This document shows, one piece after another, positions 24,890 to 35,838 of a stretch of DNA of 64,000 nt. The notes under the pieces were generated by a model. It was given only the letters and a program-made list of their open reading frames with translations. It made no database searches and was not told the DNA's origin. The position numbers and the translations under genes are program-made. How positions within the stretch are numbered: position 1 is the stretch's first letter; every line of letters starts with the position of its first letter. This stretch comes from JACVRW01 sp963837445 (lineage in GTDB: Bacteria; Actinomycetota; Thermoleophilia; Solirubrobacterales; Thermoleophilaceae): positions 248,001 through 312,000 of the forward strand of contig CAWINK010000002.1 of the NCBI GenBank assembly GCA_963837445.1. The letters are read 5' to 3'.

Positions 24890-26167
24890 TTGCAAGTACG
24901 TTGGCTGGCACTGTTCGCCTGCCTCATCGGCGCTTTCGCTTTGGGCATGACTGCCTGCGGCGATGACGACGACGAAGGCAGCGGCGGAGACTCAGGCAGT
25001 TCTAGCGAAGGCGGAGGGACGGTCAACGTCTACTCGTCGCTACCGCTTCAGGGCGCCTCAAGGCCGCAGACCACCGCGATGGTCGACGGCATCAAGCTCG
25101 CTCTCGAGCAGGTCGGGGGCAAGGCGGGCGAGACGACGGTGAAGTACACCTCGCTCGATGACTCAACCGCGCAGGCGGGCAGCTGGACGCCGGAGGCCGT
25201 AGGGGCCAACGCGCGGAAGGTCGCCGGCGATGACGCGGCCGTTGCCTACATCGGCGAGTTCAACTCAGGCGGAAGCGCAGTCTCGATTCCGATCCTGAAC
25301 GAGGTCCCGATCGCCCAGATCAGCCCGGCGAACACCGCCGTTGGCCTGACCTCGGACGAGCCGGGCGCCGACAAGGGCGAGCCGGATAAGTACTACCCCA
25401 CGGGCGCGCGCCACTACCTGCGCATCGTGCCGAAGGACACCATCCAGGGCGCTGCCCTGGCGACCGTCATGAAGAAGGACGGCTGCACGAACGCGTACAT
25501 CCTCAACGACAAGGAGGTGTACGGGGCAGGCCTGTCGCGGAACATCGAGAACTCGGCTAAGGAGCAGGGTCTCGAGGTGTCGGGCAACGAGGGCATCGAC
25601 CCGAAGGCCGCGAACTTCCGCTCACAGGCATCGACGATCGCTGACGCGGGCGCCGACTGCTTCGTGTTCTCGGGCATCACCGCAAACGGCGCGGTCCAGC
25701 TGTACAAGGACGTTGCCGCTGCGGTGCCGGACGCCAAGCTCTACGGGCCTGACGGTGTTGCCGAGTCCGGCTTCGCCGATCCCAAGGAGGGCGGTATCCC
25801 CGCCGACGTCGCGAGCAGGGTGAAGGTCACGGTGGCGACGCTGTCGCCGGACGAGTACCCGCCGGAAGGCCAGAAGTTCTTCGATGACTTCTCGGCCGAG
25901 TACGGCGAGGACAACCCCGACCCCTACGCGATCTACGGGTACGAGGCCATGAAGCTGGTCCTCGACACCTGTGAGGAGCTCGGGCCGGACTGCTCCGACA
26001 AGCAGGCCATGATCGACGGGTTGTTCGCAACGAAGGGTCGTGAGTCGGTGCTCGGCACCTACGACATCGACGAGAACGGCGACACGACGCTGACGGACTA
26101 CGGCGTCTACACGATCGACGGTGGCGAGCTGTCGTTCGGCGAGACGGTGAAGGCCGAAGCGGGCTGA
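24890..26167 (+). CDS. livJ: Branched-chain amino-acid-type ABC transporter, substrate-binding lipoprotein
   Basis: A 425-residue lipoprotein. TTG at 24890 follows a strong AGGAGGGA ribosome site at 24878-24885 and begins a signal peptide (LALFACLIGAFALGMTACG) with lipobox TAC. An acidic Ser/Gly linker follows, then a class I binding fold (VNVYSSLPLQGASR, VAYIGEFNSGGSAVSIP, YILNDKEVYGAGL, YAIYGYEAMKLVLDTC). First gene of the liv operon, separated from the permeases by a strong hairpin. Ligand could be Leu/Ile/Val or another small amphipathic solute. Confidence 0.9.
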   Translation: MQVRWLALFACLIGAFALGMTACGDDDDEGSGGDSGSSSEGGGTVNVYSSLPLQGASRPQTTAMVDGIKLALEQVGGKAGETTVKYTSLDDSTAQAGSWTPEAVGANARKVAGDDAAVAYIGEFNSGGSAVSIPILNEVPIAQISPANTAVGLTSDEPGADKGEPDKYYPTGARHYLRIVPKDTIQGAALATVMKKDGCTNAYILNDKEVYGAGLSRNIENSAKEQGLEVSGNEGIDPKAANFRSQASTIADAGADCFVFSGITANGAVQLYKDVAAAVPDAKLYGPDGVAESGFADPKEGGIPADVASRVKVTVATLSPDEYPPEGQKFFDDFSAEYGEDNPDPYAIYGYEAMKLVLDTCEELGPDCSDKQAMIDGLFATKGRESVLGTYDIDENGDTTLTDYGVYTIDGGELSFGETVKAEAG

Positions 26168-26191
26168 TCGTCACGTTGCATTAATGCGGTA

Positions 26192-26223
26192 AAAGGGGGC
26201 GGGCCTATCGGTCCGCCCCCTTT
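26192..26223 (+). terminator. Strong intercistronic hairpin between livJ and livH
   Basis: Arms AAAGGGGGCGGGCC and GGTCCGCCCCCTTT form a 14-bp GC-rich stem with one mismatch around the loop TATC. It sits 24 bp after the livJ stop. It may be a partial terminator or an mRNA stabiliser that lets the binding protein be made in excess of the membrane components. Confidence 0.85.
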
Positions 26224-26252
26224 CCGTGGTAGAAGTCGCACCGAGGGGAATC

Positions 26253-27323
26253 TTGGAGGCCAGTAGCGAAGCACCGCGCCTGCCCGTCCGGTCTAACACC
26301 CGGGACCAGGTCAGGAAGTACATCGGCCAATACGGCCTCATTGCCGTTCTCCTGATCATGCCCGTGACCTTCGGGCTTCATGACCTCGCCACGGACGGCA
26401 ACCTGACCCGGCTGGGCAACAACCTGGTCGCCGGCCTTTCGAACGGGGCCATCTGGGCGCTGATCGCGCTCGGCTACACGCTCGTCTACGGAATCATCGA
26501 GTTGATCAACTTCGCCCACGGCGAGGTGTTCATGATCGGCTCGCTGGTCACGGCGGCGTGGTTCTGGGAAGTCGTGGGCCTCACCGAGGCGACCGCACTC
26601 CTCGGTCTGGTGGTCGGCCTCCTGGCATCGCTGATCGTTGCGATGCTCGTCAGCGGGACGCTGAACGTGATGATCGAGCGGGTGGCCTACCGGCCGCTGA
26701 GATCGGCGCCCAAGCTCGCGCCGCTGATCACGGCCGTCGGCATGTCGTTCATCCTGCAGAACGTCGGCATCCTCTGGATCGGCGGCTCGCAGGAGGGTGT
26801 GCCCCAGCTCGTCGAACCACAGAAGGACCTCTTCGAGGTCGGCGGCGTGGTCGTGAACCAGGGCGACGTGCTGGCGATCGCGGTGACGATCCCGCTGGTT
26901 CTCCTGCTCACCACCTTCATCAACCAGAGCCGTATGGGCCGCGCCATGCGCGCCACCGCGCAGGACCCCGAGGCGGCGCGGCTGATGGGCATCAACGTGG
27001 ACACCACGATCTCCCTGACGTTCCTGCTGGGCGGCCTCATGGCAGGCGCCGCGGGCCTCGTCTACGCGCTCTACCAGACCACGATCTGGTACTTCCAGGG
27101 CTTCCAGGCCGGCCTGATCGCCTTCACGGCGGCCGTGATGGGCGGCATCGGCAACCTCCAGGGGGCCGTGCTCGGCGGATTCATCATCGGGATCATCCAG
27201 CAGACCTCCGACAACCGGATCGGCGGACAATGGACCCCCGCGATCGTGTTCGCCTACCTGGTCCTGATCATGGTCTTCCGGCCCCAGGGCCTCCTGGGTG
27301 AGGAGACGAGGGAAGCCGGCTAG
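26253..27323 (+). CDS. livH: Branched-chain amino-acid ABC transporter permease LivH
   Basis: A 356-residue inner-membrane permease. NNLVAGLSNGAIWALIALGYTLVYGIIELINFAHGEV (in parts) is the LivH signature, followed by AMRATAQDPEAARLMGIN, the cytoplasmic EAA-like loop that contacts the ATPases. The longest ORF begins at GTG 26226, immediately after the hairpin. I prefer TTG 26253, which follows GAGGGGA, though the spacing is short. It is followed by livM after 2 bp. Confidence 0.9.
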   Translation: MEASSEAPRLPVRSNTRDQVRKYIGQYGLIAVLLIMPVTFGLHDLATDGNLTRLGNNLVAGLSNGAIWALIALGYTLVYGIIELINFAHGEVFMIGSLVTAAWFWEVVGLTEATALLGLVVGLLASLIVAMLVSGTLNVMIERVAYRPLRSAPKLAPLITAVGMSFILQNVGILWIGGSQEGVPQLVEPQKDLFEVGGVVVNQGDVLAIAVTIPLVLLLTTFINQSRMGRAMRATAQDPEAARLMGINVDTTISLTFLLGGLMAGAAGLVYALYQTTIWYFQGFQAGLIAFTAAVMGGIGNLQGAVLGGFIIGIIQQTSDNRIGGQWTPAIVFAYLVLIMVFRPQGLLGEETREAG

Positions 27324-27325
27324 CG

Positions 27326-28681
27326 ATGCCGAGGCCGAAGACAGACTCGAAGACGCTCCTCAGCGCGGCCGTGGCCGTGCCGCTCGTGATCATCTTCACG
27401 TCCCAGCTGCTCGACATGAGCTCCGGGATGTCGCTGATCCTGGGCGTGCTGATCCTGCTGCGCCTGCTGTTCGCGCACGACCGGCGCGTGACGATCGCTG
27501 TGATGGTCGCGATCCTCGCGTGGGCGATCTACCTGCCACTCGCACACGACGAGAACAGCGAGTTCCTCGGCATCGCAGTGCTGATCCTGGCCTACTCGGT
27601 GATGGCGCTCGGCCTGAACATCATCGTGGGCTACGCGGGGCTGCTCGACCTCGGCTACGTGGCCTTCTTCGCGCTCGGCGCGCTCACGGCAGGCTGGTTC
27701 ATGTCGGGCTTCTACTCCGAGGCTGGCGAGGGCGGCAACGGCATCCATTTCCTCGTCTCGTCGCCGGCGGCTGACCTGCCGGGCATTCACCTGAACTTCG
27801 TCCTCGTGGTGGTCCTGGCGATCATCATCTGCGCGATCGCAGGCATGCTGATCGGCCTGCCGACGCTGCGTCTGCGCGGTGACTACATCGCCATCGTCAC
27901 GCTCGCATTCGGCGAGATCATCGGCCGCATCGTGATCAACGGCGACGAGCTGCACTACAAGGACGTGCCGGTGCTCGGCGGTCCCATCGAGTCGGTGTTC
28001 GGCGAGGGGGCCAACTTCTCCGCCGGGCGGCAGGGCATCACGCCGATCGACAAGATCGACCCTCCGCTTTTCGCGGATCCGTTCAGGTCGCTGGACCTGC
28101 GGCCCTGGTTCTGGACCGCGCTGGCGCTCGTGCTGCTCGTGCTGTTCGTGAACTACCGCCTGCGCGACTCCCGGCTGGGACGTGCCTGGATCGCGCTGCG
28201 CGAGGACGAGGTGGCCGCCGCGTCGATGGGCGTGCCGCTCGTGAAGACGAAGCTGCTCGCCTACGGCACCGGCGCGGCCTTCGGCGGGATGGCGGGCGTG
28301 TTCCTCGCCTCGCTGCTCAACACCGTGAACGCGGACCAGTTCCAGTTCTTCTTCTCGATCTTCATCCTCGCCATGGTCATCCTGGGCGGGCTCGGGTCGA
28401 TCGAGGGAGTGCTGATCGGCGCCGCGGCGCTGGTCTACATCAACTTCAAGTTCATTCCTGACGCGAACGCCAAGCCGCGCGAGTGGTTCAACCTCGACCT
28501 AGACCTCTCCGAGCTGTCGGCGGCGATCTACGGCTTCCTGCTCGTGATGATGATGATCCTGCGACCCGAGGGCCTGCTCCCTGAGCGAAGACGGAAGCTG
28601 GAGCTGTCCGAGCACGTGGGCGTGGGAGCCACGACCGGCGTGGGCGGCCCGGAGACCGACGTATTCGAGGCTCGCGCATGA
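27326..28681 (+). CDS. livM: Branched-chain amino-acid ABC transporter permease LivM
   Basis: A 451-residue permease with an N-terminal extension of extra helices. GLNIIVGYAGLLDLGYVAFFALGA (in parts), LRLRGDYIAIVTLAFGEIIG and ALREDEVAAASMGVPLVKTK are the LivM signatures. An insert of ~70 residues (FGEGANFSAGRQGITPIDKI) lies between the two permease halves. The stop overlaps livG. Confidence 0.93.
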   Translation: MPRPKTDSKTLLSAAVAVPLVIIFTSQLLDMSSGMSLILGVLILLRLLFAHDRRVTIAVMVAILAWAIYLPLAHDENSEFLGIAVLILAYSVMALGLNIIVGYAGLLDLGYVAFFALGALTAGWFMSGFYSEAGEGGNGIHFLVSSPAADLPGIHLNFVLVVVLAIIICAIAGMLIGLPTLRLRGDYIAIVTLAFGEIIGRIVINGDELHYKDVPVLGGPIESVFGEGANFSAGRQGITPIDKIDPPLFADPFRSLDLRPWFWTALALVLLVLFVNYRLRDSRLGRAWIALREDEVAAASMGVPLVKTKLLAYGTGAAFGGMAGVFLASLLNTVNADQFQFFFSIFILAMVILGGLGSIEGVLIGAAALVYINFKFIPDANAKPREWFNLDLDLSELSAAIYGFLLVMMMILRPEGLLPERRRKLELSEHVGVGATTGVGGPETDVFEARA

Positions 28682-29556
28682 GCGCTGCGGACGAGACCGG
28701 TCAGACGGCCGCCACGCAGCCCGGTGCGGGCGGCGACGCGATCCTGTCGACGACGTCCATCACGAAGGTCTTCGGCGGCCTCGTCGCGGTCGAGGACGTG
28801 TCGTTCGAGATTCCGCGCGGGAAGATCGTCTCGATCATCGGACCGAACGGGGCCGGCAAGACCACCTTCTTCAACATGCTCACGGGGCTCTACAAGCCCA
28901 CCTTTGGGCAGGTCGAGTTCGACGGACGCAATATCACGGGCCGCCGGCCCGATCGCATCATGGCGCTGGGAGTCGCGAGGACGTTCCAGAACATCCGCCT
29001 GTTCGCGACGATGAGCGCGCTCGAGAACGTGATGGTCGGTCAGCACGCGCGCATGAAGGCCGGACTGTTCGGCTCGATCCTCCGGCCGCCGGGCGTGCGC
29101 AAGGAGGAGGAGCGCGTGGCCGAGAAGGCGCGCGAGGAGCTCCGATACGTCGGGCTCAAGGACAACCTTCACGACCAGATGTCGATCAACCTGTCCTACG
29201 GCGACCAGCGACGGCTGGAGATCGCACGAGCGCTCTCGTCCGAGCCCAAGCTGCTGCTGCTCGACGAGCCGACGGCGGGGATGAACCCGCAGGAGTCCAA
29301 GGCACTCACCGACTTCATGCGCCGGCTGCGCGACGAGCGCGGGCTCAGCATCCTCCTCATCGAGCACGACATGCAGGTCGTGATGGAGGCCTCCGAGTAC
29401 ATCACCGTGCTCGACCACGGCACGAAGATCGCCGAGGGCACGCCACAGGAGGTGCGAAAGAACCCGCGCGTGATCGAGGCGTATCTCGGCAAGCAGGCGG
29501 AGCGCGACCACACGGGGCGCGATCAGACGGGGCGCGACCAGGGGGAGTCCGACTAA
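28678..29556 (+). CDS. livG: Branched-chain amino-acid ABC transporter ATP-binding protein LivG
   Basis: A 292-residue ATPase. Walker A GPNGAGKTTFFNMLTG near residue 56, Q-loop region ARTFQNIRLFATMSALENV, signature LSYGDQRRLEIARAL, Walker B LLLLDEPTAGMNP and switch His in LLIEHDMQVVM. It has a ~25-residue N-terminal extension and a C-terminal tail with a repeated DHTGRDQTGRDQG segment not usual for LivG. ATG overlaps livM and the stop overlaps livF by 1 bp. Confidence 0.95.
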   Translation: MSAADETGQTAATQPGAGGDAILSTTSITKVFGGLVAVEDVSFEIPRGKIVSIIGPNGAGKTTFFNMLTGLYKPTFGQVEFDGRNITGRRPDRIMALGVARTFQNIRLFATMSALENVMVGQHARMKAGLFGSILRPPGVRKEEERVAEKAREELRYVGLKDNLHDQMSINLSYGDQRRLEIARALSSEPKLLLLDEPTAGMNPQESKALTDFMRRLRDERGLSILLIEHDMQVVMEASEYITVLDHGTKIAEGTPQEVRKNPRVIEAYLGKQAERDHTGRDQTGRDQGESD

Positions 29557-30266
29557 TGGCGCTGCTCGAGGTCAAGGACGTCCACACGTTCTACGGCAAC
29601 ATCGAGGCGCTCAAGGGGATCTCGATCGAGGTCGAGGAGGGCGAGTGCGTCACGCTGATCGGCTCGAACGGCGCCGGCAAGTCCACGACCCTGCGCTCGA
29701 TATCCGGCCTCACGCCGCCGCGGCAGGGGTCGATCCGGTTCAAGGACCGCGAGATCACCGAGACGCCGCCGCAGGAGATCGTGTCCATGGGCGTGGCCCT
29801 CTCGCCAGAGGGCCGGCACGTGTTTCCGCGCATGACCGTCTACGAGAACCTGATGCTCGGCGCCTACCTGCGCCGCGACGACAGCGGCATCAACGAGGAC
29901 CTCGAGCGCGTGTTCACGCTGTTCCCGCGCCTCAAGGAGCGCGAGCGGCAGAAGGGCGGAACCATGTCCGGCGGCGAGCAGCAGATGCTCGCCATCGGCC
30001 GGGCGCTGATGGCTCAGCCGACGCTTCTCCTGCTCGACGAGCCCTCCATGGGCATCGCGCCGATTCTCGTCGAGCGCATCTACGAGACGATCGCGGAGAT
30101 CAACAAGCAGGGCACCACCATTCTGCTGGTCGAGCAGAACGCGAACTTCGCCCTCGACGTCTCCAAGCGCGCGTACGTGCTCGAGACCGGGGCCGTGACG
30201 CTCACCGATCAGTCCGCAGCGCTGCGGGAGAACCCCGAGGTCCAGAAGGCGTACCTGGGAGCGTGA
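29556..30266 (+). CDS. livF: Branched-chain amino-acid ABC transporter ATP-binding protein LivF
   Basis: A 236-residue ATPase. Walker A GSNGAGKSTTLRSISG near residue 37, PEGRHVFPRMTVYENL is the LivF-specific segment, signature MSGGEQQMLAIGRALM, Walker B LLLLDEPSMGIAP and switch His replaced by Gln in LLVEQNANFAL, as usual in LivF. Last canonical liv gene. Confidence 0.95.
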   Translation: MALLEVKDVHTFYGNIEALKGISIEVEEGECVTLIGSNGAGKSTTLRSISGLTPPRQGSIRFKDREITETPPQEIVSMGVALSPEGRHVFPRMTVYENLMLGAYLRRDDSGINEDLERVFTLFPRLKERERQKGGTMSGGEQQMLAIGRALMAQPTLLLLDEPSMGIAPILVERIYETIAEINKQGTTILLVEQNANFALDVSKRAYVLETGAVTLTDQSAALRENPEVQKAYLGA

Positions 30267-30270
30267 GCTG

Positions 30271-30711
30271 ATGTTGCTTGCAGTGATCGGAACCGTGGCT
30301 CTCTGGCTCACGTTCGTGTGGCTTGGGTCGGCGATCATCGCCTCGCTGCTCTCGGACGCCAAGGGCTACGGCGAGAAGGTGGGCCTCGTGACGGGCACGA
30401 TCTTCAGCGTGCTGGGCGCGTTCGCCTGGGCCGTCTGGCCGCCGCGGGAAATCTCGCGCTGGAAGCTGCACGAGGGGCTCAGCGGGTCGGCGCGGACCAC
30501 CCTGATAGTGGTCGAGGTCATCATCCTGGCGGCGGCCATCTACTTCGTCACGCAGATCGACGCCAGCAGTGCCGGCCGCATCGGGCTGGTCGCGGTGGGA
30601 CTGATGGTGCTGGTGGTCGCCGCTGCGCTCATCTACACGATCGACATCCAGCGCGCGACCGGCGGCAAGACGATGTCCGAGCTGCGCGCCGAGCGCCAGG
30701 CGCTCGACTAG
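30271..30711 (+). CDS. Four-helix membrane protein downstream of liv operon
   Basis: A 146-residue protein with about four hydrophobic segments (LLAVIGTVALWLTFVWLG, LVTGTIFSVLGAFAWAVW, LIVVEVIILAAAIYFV, LVAVGLMVLVVAAALIY) and a charged C-terminus. It begins 5 bp after livF and is probably part of the operon. No family recognised. Its 3' end overlaps the convergent TIGR01777 gene by 4 bp. Confidence 0.65.
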   Translation: MLLAVIGTVALWLTFVWLGSAIIASLLSDAKGYGEKVGLVTGTIFSVLGAFAWAVWPPREISRWKLHEGLSGSARTTLIVVEVIILAAAIYFVTQIDASSAGRIGLVAVGLMVLVVAAALIYTIDIQRATGGKTMSELRAERQALD

Positions 30712-31624
30712 CGGCCGGTGGCGTCTCTCAGGGCCGGCTCCAGGTCCGGCTGTCTGAACGAGTAGCCGAGCTCGGTGAGGCGGCCCGGCACGGCTCGCTG
30801 GCCGGTGGTCACGATCTGCGCCATGTCGCCGTAGAGCGCCTTCACTGCCAGCGCCGGCACGGGTGCGAAGGCGGGGCGATGCAGGACCCGGCCGAGGGTG
30901 CGCGACAGCTCCTTGTTCGTCACGGGCTCCGGGGCGGTTACGTTCACCGGCCCGCTCACCGCATCGTTGTCGAGCGCGAACATGGTGGCGCCCACCACGT
31001 CGTCCACGTGCACCCACGGCACGTACTGGCGTCCGCCCGCCACGGGTCCGCCGATGCCGGCCTTGAAGAAGGGCAGCATCTTCTCGAGCGCCCCGCCGGA
31101 GTCGGAGAGCACCACGCCCGTCCGGTTCAGGACCACGCGGACCCCCAGCTCCTCCGCGCCGCGAGCCTCGGCCTCCCAGTCGACGGTCAGCTGCGCGAGG
31201 AAGTCGTCGCCGTGCTCTGCCGCCGACTCGTCGAGCCGCTCGTCACCCCGCTGGCCGTACCAGCCGGCGCCGGAGCCCGATACGAGCACGCGCGGGCGCT
31301 CCTCCGCGGGCAATTCCCCCAGGGCGGCCACGAGGTTGCGGGTGGAGAGCACGCGCGAGTCGCGGATCTCGCGCTTGGCCTCATCCGACCATCGCTGCGC
31401 GATCACCTCGCCGAGCAGGTGCACCATGCCGTCGCGCCCGCGGAGCGCGTCGAGCGGCGGCCGATCCGCCTCCGGGTCGGCCCAGGTCTCGGCGGACACG
31501 CCAAGCGCCTCGCGCGCTCGCTCGGCGTTTCGCGAGAGCGCCGTGACCTCATCGCCGCGCTCCACCAGGGCGCGCACCAGTGCGCTGCCGATCATTCCGG
31601 TCGCACCGGTGACCGCGATCCGCA

Positions 31625-31625
<1 letters not shown>
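30708..31625 (-). CDS. TIGR01777-family NAD(P)-binding epimerase-like protein
   Basis: A 305-residue extended SDR. The Rossmann motif is VTGATGMIGSALVRAL, followed by MVHLLGEVIAQRWSDEAKREI, typical of the YfcH/TIGR01777 family. Further conserved parts are SGSGAGWYGQRGDE and VLNRTGVVLSDSGGALEKMLPFF. Function of the family is not well defined. Stop side overlaps the previous gene, and its ATG shares one base with the malic enzyme stop. Confidence 0.88.
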
Positions 31626-33079
<1,454 letters not shown>

Positions 33080-33098
33080 CGCCACGCCATCATAGGTG

Positions 33099-33136
33099 TG
33101 GCGCTTTCCGTTTCCGTTTCGCAACGGAAAGCGCCA
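33099..33136. promoter_or_regulatory. Perfect 14-bp inverted repeat between malic enzyme and polA
   Basis: Arms TGGCGCTTTCCGTT (33099-33112) and AACGGAAAGCGCCA (33123-33136) are perfect complements with a 10-nt spacer. It lies 20 bp upstream of the malic enzyme start and about 87 bp upstream of polA, in the divergent promoter region. A dimeric repressor site or an RNA hairpin in the malic enzyme leader are the two readings. Confidence 0.7.
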
Positions 33137-33222
33137 AACCCTCGAAGGCGCCTGGGTACCGACCCCTTCACCGCTGCAGTTAGCGCCGCCGTGGCCGCCA
33201 CCTCCCTCGATAGGGTTGAGCC

Positions 33223-35838
33223 GTGGCCGCCGAGCAGCCGAAAGAACTGTTCCTGATCGACGGGAACAGCCTCGTCTACCGCGCGTTTTTCGCGCTTCCC
33301 GAGTCGATCGCTACGTCGAAGGGACAGCCCACGAACGCGATCTTCGGCTTCGCCTCGATGCTCGTGAAGATCATCTCCGAGTACGGCGTGAAGCCCACGC
33401 TGGTGGTCTGGGATGCCGGCATGTCGGGGCGCAAGGAGGTCTACGAGGAGTACAAGGGACAGCGCGACTCGAAGCCGGACCTGCTCGCCGAGCAGTGGCC
33501 TCACCTCCAGCCGCTCGTGGACAGCTTCGGCTACGAGAACGTGCGCGTGGAGGGCTACGAGGCCGACGACGTGATCGCCACGGTGGCCCGCCGGGCGCGC
33601 GACCAGGGCTTCGACGTGATGGTCGTGACCGGCGACCGCGACCTCTTCCAGCTGATCGAGCCGGGCGTCCGGGTGATGGCCACCAGCCGAGGGATCACCG
33701 ACACGAAGGTGTACGACCGCGACGCCGTGCTCGACCGCTACGGCATCGAGCCGGAGCTGATCCCGGACTTCGTGGGCCTGAAGGGCGACACCTCCGACAA
33801 CATCCCGGGCGTGCCGGGGATCGGCGAGAAGACGGCGACGCAGCTGCTCCAGGCGCACGGTGACCTCGAGGGCGTGCTCGGCAACATCGACAGCATCTCC
33901 GGCGCGAAGCGCAAGGAGAACCTTTTGAACTACGCCGAGGACGCGCGCATCTCGAAGCAGCTCGCCACCGCGATCCGCGACATCGAGCTGGACATCGACC
34001 TCGACAAGATCGCCGCGCGCGAGCCCGACCGCTCGCGGCTGCGCGAGACCTTCCGGGAGTTCGAGCTGCGCGCCCCGCTCGAGCGTCTCGAGGAGGCGCT
34101 CGGGGACGGCGAGGTGGCCGCGCCCGCGGAGCGTGTGGAGGAGGTGATCTCCGTAAGCGCGCGAGAGGTCCCGCTCGCCCAGCTGGGATCGCTCGAGGGC
34201 GAGCTGGTTGCGATCGCGGCAGAGCGGCCGCGGCCGGCCGGCGAGCACGAGGGGCAGGAGACACTCGACGTGGGCGGCCCTCCGATTGGACCCATGCGCG
34301 CGGCCGCCTACGGCGGCGGAGAGGTCCTGGTGGCGGAGTGCGAGACGCTCGCCGCTCTCACCATGGCGCGAGGCGAGCGCCCGCTCGTGTACCACGACTG
34401 GAAGACCACGGCGGTGAGCGAGGAGGCCGCGCCCGCCGCGGTGCTCGAGCACGACACGATGATCGCCGCGTACCTGATCGACCCGGCCCGGCGCGGCTAC
34501 CCGCTCGAGGAGCTCACCACCGAGGCCGGCATCGCCGCGAGCGTGGACGGCGCGGACGGGATCGCGGAGCGCGCGGTGGTGACCCGGGTGCTGGCGGAGC
34601 GCCAGCGCGCGCGCCTCGAGGAGGACGGCCTCACCGGGCTCTTCCACGACGTGGAGCTGCCGCTCGTGGACGTGCTCGTGGAGATGGAGCGCGCGGGCGT
34701 GAAGCTCGACGTGGAGCGCCTCGCCGAGATCAGCGAGCGCTTCGGCGCCCGCAGCGAGGAGCTCGAGCGGCGCGTGTGGGAGCTTGCCGGCGAGGAGTTC
34801 ACGATCGGCTCGCCGCAGCAGCTGGCGCAGATCCTGTTCGAGAAGCTCGGTCTGTCGCGCAAGCGCCGCGGCAAGACCGGCTTCTCCACGGACGCACGCG
34901 TCCTCCAGGCGATCCGCGAAGAGCACGAGATCATCCCGGCCATCGAGGAGTGGCGCGAGGTCACGAAGCTGAAGTCGACCTACCTCGACGCCTTTCCCGA
35001 GCTGATCGGCGACGACGGGCGCCTGCACACGACCTTCAACCAGACCGCCACCGCGACCGGGCGTCTCTCCAGCACCGATCCCAACCTCCAGAACATCCCC
35101 ATCCGCACCGAGCAGGGCCGCGAGATCCGCGCGTGCTTCGTGGCGGAGCCGGGGAACCGGCTGATCTCAGCCGACTACTCGCAGGTGGAGCTGAGGCTGC
35201 TCGCGCACATCGCCGACGAGCCCGTGCTGAAGGAGATCTTCCGGCGCGGCGAGGACGTGCACACCGCCACCGCCGAGGCAATCCTGGGCGGCAAGACGGA
35301 CCCGGGCACGCGCTCCAAGGCCAAGATGGTCAACTACGGGATCGTCTACGGCCTGTCCGCCTACGGGCTCGCGGACCGCCTCCAGATCGAGCAGGAGGAG
35401 GCGCAGGTGTTCATCGACGCCTACCTCGAGCGCTTCCCGCGCGTGAAGGCCTTCATCGAGGAGACGATCGAGCGCGCCCGCGAGGAGGGCCACGTGACCA
35501 CGCTGTTCGGCCGGATCCGGCGCGTGCCCGAGCTGCGCTCGCGCCAGTTCCAGACCCGGTCGCTGGGCGAGCGGCTGGCAGTGAACATGGTCATCCAGGG
35601 CACGGCGGCGGACATCATCAAGATGGCGATGGTGCGGGCACGCGACGAGCTGCGCGCCGCCGGCCTCTCGACCCGGCTGGTGCTCCAGATCCACGACGAG
35701 CTGCTGTTCGAGGGCCCGGAGGAGGAGGTGTCCGCCGCCAGCGAGATCATCGAGCGCGAGATGGCCGGTGCCTTCGACATGGATCCGCCGCTCGGGGTGG
35801 ACGTCGGCGCCGGCGAGAACTGGCTGGAGGCGAAGTGA
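33223..35838 (+). CDS. polA: DNA polymerase I
   Basis: An 871-residue repair and Okazaki-fragment polymerase. The 5'-3' exonuclease domain (residues 1-290) has LIDGNSLVYRAFFALP, EADDVIATVARRA and DFVGLKGDTSDNIPGVPGIG. The central region lacks the DxE exonuclease motif, so proofreading is probably lost. The polymerase domain has motif A DYSQVELRLLAHI (~650), motif B KAKMVNYGIVYGLSAYGLA and motif C QIHDELLFE (~822). GTG start at 33223 (VAAEQPKELFLIDGNS). Stop overlaps the next gene (GTGA). Confidence 0.96.
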   Translation: MAAEQPKELFLIDGNSLVYRAFFALPESIATSKGQPTNAIFGFASMLVKIISEYGVKPTLVVWDAGMSGRKEVYEEYKGQRDSKPDLLAEQWPHLQPLVDSFGYENVRVEGYEADDVIATVARRARDQGFDVMVVTGDRDLFQLIEPGVRVMATSRGITDTKVYDRDAVLDRYGIEPELIPDFVGLKGDTSDNIPGVPGIGEKTATQLLQAHGDLEGVLGNIDSISGAKRKENLLNYAEDARISKQLATAIRDIELDIDLDKIAAREPDRSRLRETFREFELRAPLERLEEALGDGEVAAPAERVEEVISVSAREVPLAQLGSLEGELVAIAAERPRPAGEHEGQETLDVGGPPIGPMRAAAYGGGEVLVAECETLAALTMARGERPLVYHDWKTTAVSEEAAPAAVLEHDTMIAAYLIDPARRGYPLEELTTEAGIAASVDGADGIAERAVVTRVLAERQRARLEEDGLTGLFHDVELPLVDVLVEMERAGVKLDVERLAEISERFGARSEELERRVWELAGEEFTIGSPQQLAQILFEKLGLSRKRRGKTGFSTDARVLQAIREEHEIIPAIEEWREVTKLKSTYLDAFPELIGDDGRLHTTFNQTATATGRLSSTDPNLQNIPIRTEQGREIRACFVAEPGNRLISADYSQVELRLLAHIADEPVLKEIFRRGEDVHTATAEAILGGKTDPGTRSKAKMVNYGIVYGLSAYGLADRLQIEQEEAQVFIDAYLERFPRVKAFIEETIERAREEGHVTTLFGRIRRVPELRSRQFQTRSLGERLAVNMVIQGTAADIIKMAMVRARDELRAAGLSTRLVLQIHDELLFEGPEEEVSAASEIIEREMAGAFDMDPPLGVDVGAGENWLEAK

